DNA from: Cystobasidium ongulense | Taxonomy: Eukaryota; Basidiomycota; Cystobasidiomycetes; Cystobasidiales; Cystobasidiaceae | Direction of reading: 5' to 3' | NCBI GenBank assembly: GCA_022835595.1 | Contig: BQUP01000001.1 | Location: 1,364,001 to 1,428,000, forward strand | Length of the DNA: 64,000 bases | Part shown: positions 57,619 through 64,000 of the stretch, one piece after another | How the letters are laid out: every line of letters begins with the position of its first letter | How positions within the stretch are numbered: position 1 is the first letter of the stretch | The notes under the pieces: generated by a model | Seen by the model: only the letters and a program-made list of their open reading frames with translations | What the model was told of the DNA's origin: nothing | Databases searched by the model: none | Position numbers and translations under genes: made by a program

Positions 57619-60036
57619 TCACGGCAATGCAAGCACCTGCTCCATCATTGGCTTGAAAACCGGCGAACCGAATCCAGTCGCTGCATCCCATCCTTCAACT
57701 GCTGGGAAACCTAGTGTGTAGTTGCAGCCCACGCTGAACGCAGCATTGCTACCGACTGTAGTATCCCTGAAAGCATCTCCGTGAAGCTTGCCAGAATACA
57801 GAAGTGGGTTCAAGAAACCGAGAGGACTCTTTCCAGCTGTCAAACGCGCATCGTTGAGGAGGGTCAAAAAGCCTGCAAGACCTGGCGCACTAGCGCTAGT
57901 ACCAGAGATGCGGACATTTTCACTGCAGAGTGACTTCATCAGCCGACATCGCGCTGCCCAACGTAAATCCAACTTACGCGTTGAAGTAGATACTTAGGTT
58001 TCTTCCATTGAAGGAGATGTCAGGGTATGCTCGGCCTTCCTTGTTGAAGGGAAGCAGTCGGTATTTCTCGTAGTCGAGCTTGTTAAGGTAACCGTCGATG
58101 GTGGAGTCCTTCTGGTACTTCGGTCGGGAGAAGTAGTTGGAGAAACCACCTCCACCGCTACCTTGCGATGCAGCAAAGGTCGTAACATCTGCGAGGCCAG
58201 GTCAAATCACGCTTAATTTAATCGGAGATGTGAAGGCTTACATTCTGGGTTGAAGCCCGTTGTTCCACCGACCGCTGTTACTGCTGGGCAGGTAGAAGGG
58301 AAAGCTGGTAGGAACTCGTGACGATCGCTTCCGTCATTCAATGTGCAGTTCGACTGTTACAGGATTGATTAGTAAAGAGAAACACCCATTCTACCGTCTA
58401 TGCTCACCCCTTGAACGCCTGTAATAGGAGGCAATGTCAGTGAAGAAGGAGCGTTATACAAGCCTTTGTTGACAACGCACCTCCTGGACCGAAGTCACCA
58501 GCTGAGAACAACAAAGTGACACCTCTGGCTCCGAGCTTCGCAAATTCATTGCAGACTCTCTTGGCATAGGACTAGGGGGACCTGAATGTTAGCGATATAG
58601 TCCAGCATGGCTGCAAGACTGGATACATACGAAGGGTACGGACTGCTCATCGTCATCGTAGGACGTCGAAATAACGAGGGGAGGGTTCTTCTGGCCAAGA
58701 ACATATTGCACCCAGGTGAGATAATCCTCATTTCCGACTCCCTGAGAATTCACTTCGGCGGAGACTAGCTCGTCGGGCCAAATAGGTGGAATACCGCGTG
58801 TGGTCCAGAATGTGCCCTTGGCAGGATAAGCAATACCAAGTGCCTCTAGATGAACGAAGAAACGATCAGGTCAATTTGATCGCCAGCCGAAAATCGACTT
58901 ACCCTGCACGTCCAAAGCAGCTTCGCCCTGGCCTTCCGATCTGTCATTCGTTCAATCAGCTTGATATAAGTAGCACATGAAGGAGGAGATACGCACGCAA
59001 AGTCTTGAGGGTTGATGCCACCATTTACGTATTCCACAGTGTAATTGCCGGTGACTGCATTTGGCGCAAACTGGTTCAGGAAGAGTGACAAGTCGACGAA
59101 ATTCAAGTCTGTGTAGGAGACGCTTTAGTTGGGTTGAGAGCGAGTCAAAACAGCTTTCCCTTACGCTCTTCCAAGTATCCGGTAATACCAAAGGAATTCT
59201 TGTCGGCAGCCTTTGATTCTGTGTGTACCCATCACGGTCAGGACACATTTCATCCTCGTGCAGAATTGACTCACCGTATCCTTCGTAGCCGTAGTGTCTA
59301 GCCATGCAAGCAAGTGTGACATTGGTGGAATTGCAAAGGCCGTTATAGGCTATTTCGCCCTTGGTCTCGTAAGGGAAAGCCGGGATGGCAGTCTTGCCAC
59401 CGTTGTTGAGGTAGTCATTCTTTCCATTGGCAATGGTGTCGGCAAGCGGTCGACCTGCTCTGCCGAAATAGATGGTGGGAGAGACCAAGTCGACGTGCTC
59501 GTGCAGCATTTCTGGCAAAGAGTAGGCCTGGGTTCTGACAATATGGCTTTGCCCGTCGGAGTAGATGCCATACTCGGCATCGAGCATTTGTTCAGCTACA
59601 GAGATAGGTACTCGAACATTGACCCAGTTCGAATCGACCTGAGCGTTCCTTAGTCCATGTGAGGCGAGCCATTGATAAACGAGGTCACGTGTATCGTCGC
59701 TTGCCGAAGTGACTGCATCGATTTCTTCTTTTGTGAGCTACCAACGAGAGATCAGCTTAGAGTATCCGTGTAGAAGACGTTAATCCTTACATGCTTGCCG
59801 TATCGCTCGTGTTCGGGATCACTGACTTCTGCGAGGTGGTCGTAGATATCGCCGGTTTCACGGAGAGCAATCTTCAAGTCAATGAGCTGACTTGGATGCG
59901 GCCTTGATACATATTTCCACCCTCCGAGCTTCTCTGTGGCAGCAGATTCGAAGCCTCTGTGTTGTCGAGTCCAATGTCTTGGAGCGGCAGTAGCTAAAGT
60001 GGCGCTCGCGATAGCGAAGGCCAGAGTGAACTTCAT
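57619..60036 (-). CDS. Secreted sedolisin (S53) serine-carboxyl protease
   Basis: Acid protease of the tripeptidyl-peptidase/aorsin type. A signal peptide starts at 60036: MKFTLAFAIASATLATAAP. The activation pro-domain has LKIALRETGDIYDHLAEVSDPEHERYGKH, LTKEEIDAVTS, VRVPISVAEQMLDAEYGIY. Catalytic region: RSEGQGEAALDVQ gives the Glu and Asp of the Ser-Glu-Asp triad; LLFSAGDFGPGG holds the oxyanion Asp; NVRISGTSASAPGLAGFL holds the nucleophile Ser. FPSTCPAVTAVGGTTGF, GSGGGGFSNYFSRPKYQ, AYPDISFNG and CNYTLGFPAVEGWDAATGFGSPVF (calcium site) complete the fold. All active residues are present, so it should be active. About nine introns interrupt it. It probably acts outside the cell at low pH to gather peptides. 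Confidence 0.93.
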
Positions 60037-60786
60037 GGTTATATGAGGCGTTCCAGCTTCTTTGTACAAGTCTGGATAATTTCTGATTATCAGAAGACAA
60101 GAGAGGCCCTGTCAGAAGTGCGTTGGCCCGCCATAGCCCGACAGGTGTAGTTTCCGGTCAGACCGATATATTACATCTGCAAGTTCCCGATAATTGGGCC
60201 TATCACGTGCTTTTCGAAGGAGAGAATGATATGATTAACGCGTCAGCTGAGCTCGTCTTCGCACTAGTAGACACCTTCTCACCTGTCATGATGCACGATA
60301 AATGACACGCTTCGCGATATGGCTCGTCCTACATGTGGTGTATCGGTAACATTAGTATGTGCTGTCTAAATTTAGTACTTCCTAAACTACATTCGGCAGT
60401 TTTACACGGGATGGCCGACCGGTAACAGTGCATATCTAGACCGCTTGCTGGTGTGTACCTACTTTGCCTCGTGTACAAACAACTGAAGATCAACCGTTAG
60501 CATGTGTAAAGCACTCCTGTAGATGCACGATAAGCTATCAGGTGCGACTGGCAGCTTCTTGCTTTCATTAGCTTCACTCCTCGGCGAGGCCGCGCAAACG
60601 GACAGATTGGCGTCATCTGTACGAGCCATGTGGTCGGAAAGAATCCATTACGGTGCTGCAGTCGTGCAGACTTACGGTGCTTTCTCCCTTTCTGATGCTA
60701 CATGACCTTGGTACAGCCGGTCACTGCTGGACGAGATGCTATCTTGAGACTCGTACTCGAAGTTTTGTGCAATCTTCCAAAGTGCC
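60037..60786. other. 750-bp region between the protease and DUF7918-like gene B
   Basis: Both neighbours run leftward; it holds the protease promoter and the gene B 3' UTR. Short open frames show no family likeness. No repeat stands out. Confidence 0.45.
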
Positions 60787-62089
60787 TTAATCTCCAGAAA
60801 GGTCGATAACTTCTCCAGCACTACCGGCACTGATCTTCTCTAACTTGACTTTCTTCTTCAAGCGAGCATTCTCAGCTCGCAATCTTTCCAATTCAGACTG
60901 TAACGGCACAAAAGCTTATCCTTAGACGCGTCAAGCAGCTCGCAGTGTGGTTGAAAACATACCGCCATGTCTGGTTCGTCGAGGTCAATCACCTGATTCT
61001 CGCCTGCGTCTTTGCGTTTCTTCCCATTGCTGGACTCGGCGATATTTAGACCTGCGCGGTCGCTAGAGGGTCCTGCTAGAGGCGACCTTCTGCTTCCTGA
61101 TGCACTAGCAACCGCAATGTTGTCTTCGATGGCGAAAGGTCGGATCTTGTTGATATCTAGCAACGCATCGGACATGTAGGTGAAACTACGGACAGCATTA
61201 GCCCACTGAATTTACGAGATGGCCTTGCGAGCTTACTGGAAGACGAGGGATGGCATTGTGTCTGCCATGTCGATAGCAGGAATCAGTCCACATCGATCAC
61301 GCGCACAGCAGATGTAGGCTTCACCTTCATAAGTAGTTGAGACGGAGGTCCGAACGGGACTGGGTAGTGCTTCACCAAACCCAACTTGATGGTTGGTTCG
61401 TTTCTTGACCCGCTGTTCCAGAAAGGCTTCGTCCTTGATCTGGATGTCAAAGAATCAATTCCATAAGAATATAACGCAGTGTATCCGAGAGAGTATTACA
61501 ATTACCCTCTGTTCGCTCGGGACCCAGGCTGGGCTGGGCTTGACTGGGCCAGTTACCTTCACTCGCCAGAGCTCGATGCGAAGCCTGGCGATACAAGTTT
61601 GAGCTTACAGCAGGTATCTCTTCCATCGCGACTTACTTTCCGACTTCCAGTGTCTGAAGTTCATCAGAAGCCCGGGACTCGTCGTTGGTGGTTCGTAGCT
61701 GTTGACCACGGCTCGCCGCATGCTAAGCATTAAGACAAGGCGTTGACGTGAAGAGAACGGCCTACATCGCTGAATTTGAACGGCAACATCGTTTGTCCAG
61801 TATCGTATATACCTTGAAGCGTGGAAGGCCAGTTCTGCGTCGACCGCATCACAGAGGACTTCGCATGATTACCGTCATAAAAGTACTGGGCTACGAAATC
61901 TGTTCGTATGGGAGCTGTTCTTATCTGTTGCACGGAAAGACGGAAGCGTTGCCCTGTTTTGGCTTCTACATAACATTCGGCACTCTTTGGCTGGATCTCG
62001 ACCTTGTATTCAGGCAGTTTGCTCCAGGTTGCGCCATTGTTGTCTGAGACCTCCACCCAGGCTTCAGTATGAGATGGCGCGTGCAGCAT
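60787..62089 (-). CDS. DUF7918-like protein, copy B
   Basis: Paralogue of copy A at 35913-37334, in the opposite orientation. Exons in order: from ATG 62089, HTEAWVEVSDNNGATWSKLPE, ECYVEAKTGQRFRLSVQQ, FVAQYFYDGNHAKSS, IYDTGQTMLPFKFSD (to 61766); LRTTNDESRASDELQTLEVG (from 61699); LRIELWRVK; EAFLEQRVKKRTNHQVGFGEA through MADTMPSLVF; TYMSDALLDINKIRPFAIED with linker NQVIDLDEPD; tail SELERLRAENARLKKKVKLEK ending GEVIDLSGD. Here the first join is phase 0 and clean, unlike copy A. Similarity to A continues a little upstream of this ATG (SG-V-V-L-T-A before MLHAP), where a CCGCAG acceptor sits, so a further 5' exon is possible. The tail is a short coiled coil flanked by VIDL motifs. Function unknown. 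Confidence 0.78.
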
Positions 62090-62942
62090 GGCGGTAAGTA
62101 CCACGCCAGACTGCGGCTAGCAGCCCTGTCTGTTATGTACAGTATACAGACTGTCTCTGAATAGTAGAGGGCTGTCAATGTAGGTCGGGAGTCAGTCAAG
62201 GTGGCCTCGAATGCCGCACCGGGCGCTTGGACGTCGCCACCAGGCTGCTGCCGCGGAAAGAGGCAAGGTAAAAGCTTCCCACTAACTACAAGCTCTTGGA
62301 GCTGTTCAGTTGGGACTGATACTCTTACTGCCGAATTTGATCCTTTCAGTGATACAGGCGCGCTGCGCAGTAATGCATGGCATGAGCAAGGCAATCGAGC
62401 TTTACTTTGACAAAATGAAGCTACCACTCAATAATCACATGCAGTAGACAGAGCATACCCTGGAGCAAGGAGCTGAAGACCTACACTTGCTGTGTGCAAG
62501 GTCTGATTTAGCTTGGTCTCGCTGCGCCTGACTTCATCAGGTCGAGCAAGGTTCGCCACACTGCCATTCAAGCCAGCTGGAGTCCTGGAGATTTCCTCTC
62601 GACCTCTCTCCTACCGGGCGACGCAACCAACAGACTCGGATAACCCTCAGCAGCTCTGAAAGGCCTGTCAATCTATCATCAACGTCAGCTCTTGCAGTCC
62701 GTCCTCGTAGCACACACAGCATGACGCTTGGACGTACAGTGCCTCAATACCGAATATCTTCACTACATGCGTGAACACCGCACTGACGATGCTCTCTGAC
62801 GTAGGCTGGGGTCGCTCAGCACAGCTTACGTAGCTTGGGATTCATCGTCTCAACGCTACACGACGTAAAAACCCTTTCCATTGCAGTATAAAAGCTGGAA
62901 CCATGCTTCTGTGTGACCCTCTTTCACATCAAACAAAATACA
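62090..62942. promoter_or_regulatory. Divergent 853-bp intergenic region
   Basis: Lies between gene B (minus) and the small Arg-rich gene (plus). It may hold an unseen first exon of gene B and includes the TATA box at 62887. Confidence 0.45.
62887..62894 (+). promoter_or_regulatory. TATA box of the Arg-rich gene
   Basis: TATAAAAG lies 56 bp before the ATG at 62943, followed by an A/C-rich leader (CATCAAACAAAATACA) of the kind seen before highly expressed fungal genes. Confidence 0.6.
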
Positions 62943-63344
62943 ATGATTATGCAAGTCATACCAAGAACCATGCAAACTGTGCCAGTGCGCTCGGTGAGAC
63001 GATTCATCCCAGCCAATTATGCCCCACGGACCATAAGGCGTTCATACCTGCCCGTGCGGGTCGCCAGACAGAGAGTGACGTCTAGAGATCGTGCCTTCCG
63101 CTCTGCAGTAAGTACCTGCAACCCATTGGTGCTGGCGTTTGAGAGCTGACCCGAACTGCAGATGCCTCAAGCCAGAATCAGGAGATGGCCGGCACCGTCT
63201 CAACCTACATCGTTGATTTCTTCCAATTACAGTGCGGCAGGACAACCGCAATTGTGCATTGTGCAACCCGTGTCCATGCCTATATCTGCCCCTGCTCCTG
63301 CTTTTATCCCGCGTCAACAGCCACTGGTATCAGTCCTCCTGTGA
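62943..63344 (+). CDS. Small Arg-rich protein (115 residues), unrecognised
   Basis: Not recognised. Exons 62943..63107 and 63162..63344 join at phase 0 across a 54-nt intron. The first 55 residues have no acidic residue except one Asp and many arginines in amphipathic spacing (MIMQVIPRTMQTVPVRSVRR, YLPVRVARQRVTSRDRAF), which would fit a mitochondrial targeting sequence or a nucleic-acid-binding peptide. The second half is Pro/Ser/Gln-rich and ends in hydrophobic VSVLL. A TATA box and A-rich leader support expression. A competing frame from ATG 62903 overlaps exon 1, but it stops at 63085 without joining the downstream exon. Confidence 0.55.
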
Positions 63345-63575
63345 TGAATCAGGCCACCTGCCAGGCAGGTATGTAAAGCAAAAAGGAAGGCAAAACGCGG
63401 AGAACCGAATGGCTCGTATTCTGGAAGGACGTTTCATCTTCAGTTCACATGTAGCATATTCAATGAGAGCATTTATCCCCATGGTCACGTTTATGGGCTA
63501 TCCTCTACGTTTTTTAATCTACCACACTGGTGCTACTTTCTGCTCTACAACTGAGATTACTTCTTTCACCTCCCC

Positions 63576-64000
63576 TTACTCGCCCAACTGCTTGAGATGC
63601 TGATAGACTACACTAAAATCTTTCTTTGCAAACTCTTCCTTACTTTCGACTGTCTTGTATAATTCAAGAGCGACTCTACTCAAATCACTTAACGACCCTT
63701 TTAATCTATCATTTCCAGCAACTACTGATGCTTCTTTTTCCGCTTGCAAAGCTAATTCCAAATCTTTCCTCATTAAAGCTATTCCAAAACCACCATTATA
63801 ATCTCTTGAAGCTGGAGCATTAGGATTTATTCCAGGAACTGGATTATTTGATTCACTTGGCCAACTCTTTCCAGTTGAAGTGTTTAACACTTGAGCTAAA
63901 ACTTTAGGATCTAATCCTAGTTTTTCACCTAATAGCATCGCATCGCAAGTTGCTAAATTTGTCATTGCTAATGCATAGTTGTTAGCTAGTTTTGCTGCTA
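63576..64000 (-). CDS. 3-hydroxyisobutyrate dehydrogenase, C-terminal part (cut by window edge)
   Basis: Mitochondrial NAD-dependent enzyme of valine breakdown. Only the C-terminal helical domain is in the window: AAKLANNYALAMTNLATCDAMLLGEKLGLDPKVLAQVLNTSTGKSWPSESNNPVPG, then ASRDYNGGFGIALMRKDLELALQAEKEA and the end DFSVVYQHLKQLGE. K-L-x-N-N in the first helix contains the family's catalytic Lys and its partner Asn. GKSW, NNPVPG and GF...M-x-KDL-x-LA are specific to this dehydrogenase over other beta-hydroxyacid dehydrogenases. The coding frame is open to the right edge. Codons are A/T-rich compared with most of the window. Confidence 0.93.
   Translation of the reverse strand, partial: AAKLANNYALAMTNLATCDAMLLGEKLGLDPKVLAQVLNTSTGKSWPSESNNPVPGINPNAPASRDYNGGFGIALMRKDLELALQAEKEASVVAGNDRLKGSLSDLSRVALELYKTVESKEEFAKKDFSVVYQHLKQLGE

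Noticed and set aside
62903-63085. Alternative 60-codon frame at the Arg-rich gene
   Set aside because: It stops inside exon 1 and cannot join the downstream exon; the frame from 62943 can.
1-64000. tRNA, rRNA, CRISPR or recognisable transposon/virus-like sequence
   Set aside because: No tRNA B-box pattern with matching arms, no rRNA core, no regular spaced repeats and no transposase, reverse transcriptase or integrase motifs were seen by eye; a covariance-model scan was not possible.
30930-64000. A metabolic gene cluster (SSU1, acyl-CoA dehydrogenase, L-2-HG dehydrogenase, sedolisin, 3-hydroxyisobutyrate dehydrogenase)
   Set aside because: The genes belong to unrelated pathways, are interleaved with core housekeeping genes and lack a backbone enzyme or shared regulator.

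Overview
The window looks like nuclear DNA of a basidiomycete fungus. Genes are dense on both strands and most are cut by short introns (about 50-170 nt) with GT..AG ends, and TACTAAC-like branch points can be seen in several. The protein set is fungal: EDC3, RGP1, GID4, MMM1, hamartin/TSC1, SSU1 and a sedolisin protease. Two genes resemble a family (DUF7918) that I know mainly from basidiomycetes. The species cannot be fixed from this sequence. No rRNA, tRNA, CRISPR array, virus-like element or recognisable transposon was found. Exon joins below were worked out by hand from GT/AG sites, reading phase and family resemblance, so they are predictions.

Layout. 1-2976 (+): Myb-repeat regulator, cut by the left edge. 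4243-5142 (+): ribosomal protein eS7. 5647-8288 (+): MMM1, an ER-mitochondria tether subunit. 8524-9439 and 9804-10753 (-): two J-domain proteins separated by an AT-rich pair of palindromes. 11241-13433 (+): CofD/YvcK-like protein. 14057-17820 (+): large alpha-arrestin. 18143-21080 (-): EDC3. 21522-23682 (-): GID4. 24008-28029 (-): RGP1. 28908-29920 (+): unknown basic/acidic protein. 30930-32099 (-): ExoIII/APE1-type nuclease. 32351-34102 (-): SSU1 sulfite pump. 34398-35084 (-): unknown Pro/Ala-rich protein. 35913-37334 (+): DUF7918-like gene A. 37675-39797 (-): acyl-CoA dehydrogenase. 40748-41817 (+): ATP synthase subunit d. 42427-44078 (-): DXD glycosyltransferase. 44296-45716 (+): nucleoside hydrolase. 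45940-48909 (-): TSC1. 49516-49872 (-): Ser-rich small protein. 50241-51585 (-): polynucleotide 3'-phosphatase. 51779-55498 (+): UTP14. 55600-57415 (-): L-2-hydroxyglutarate dehydrogenase. 57619-60036 (-): sedolisin. 60787-62089 (-): DUF7918-like gene B. 62943-63344 (+): small Arg-rich protein with a TATA box. 63576 to the right edge (-): 3-hydroxyisobutyrate dehydrogenase.

Most genes are housekeeping and do not form a pathway cluster. Several divergent pairs share short intergenic regions that are probably two-way promoters (PNKP-like/UTP14, 193 bp; glycosyltransferase/nucleoside hydrolase, 217 bp). The most interesting material is the inverted DUF7918-like pair, whose tails carry two SUMO-interaction-like VIDL motifs each; an 8-nt micro-exon in MMM1; the palindromes at 9635-9753; and long disordered extensions on GID4, MMM1, CofD-like and arrestin proteins.
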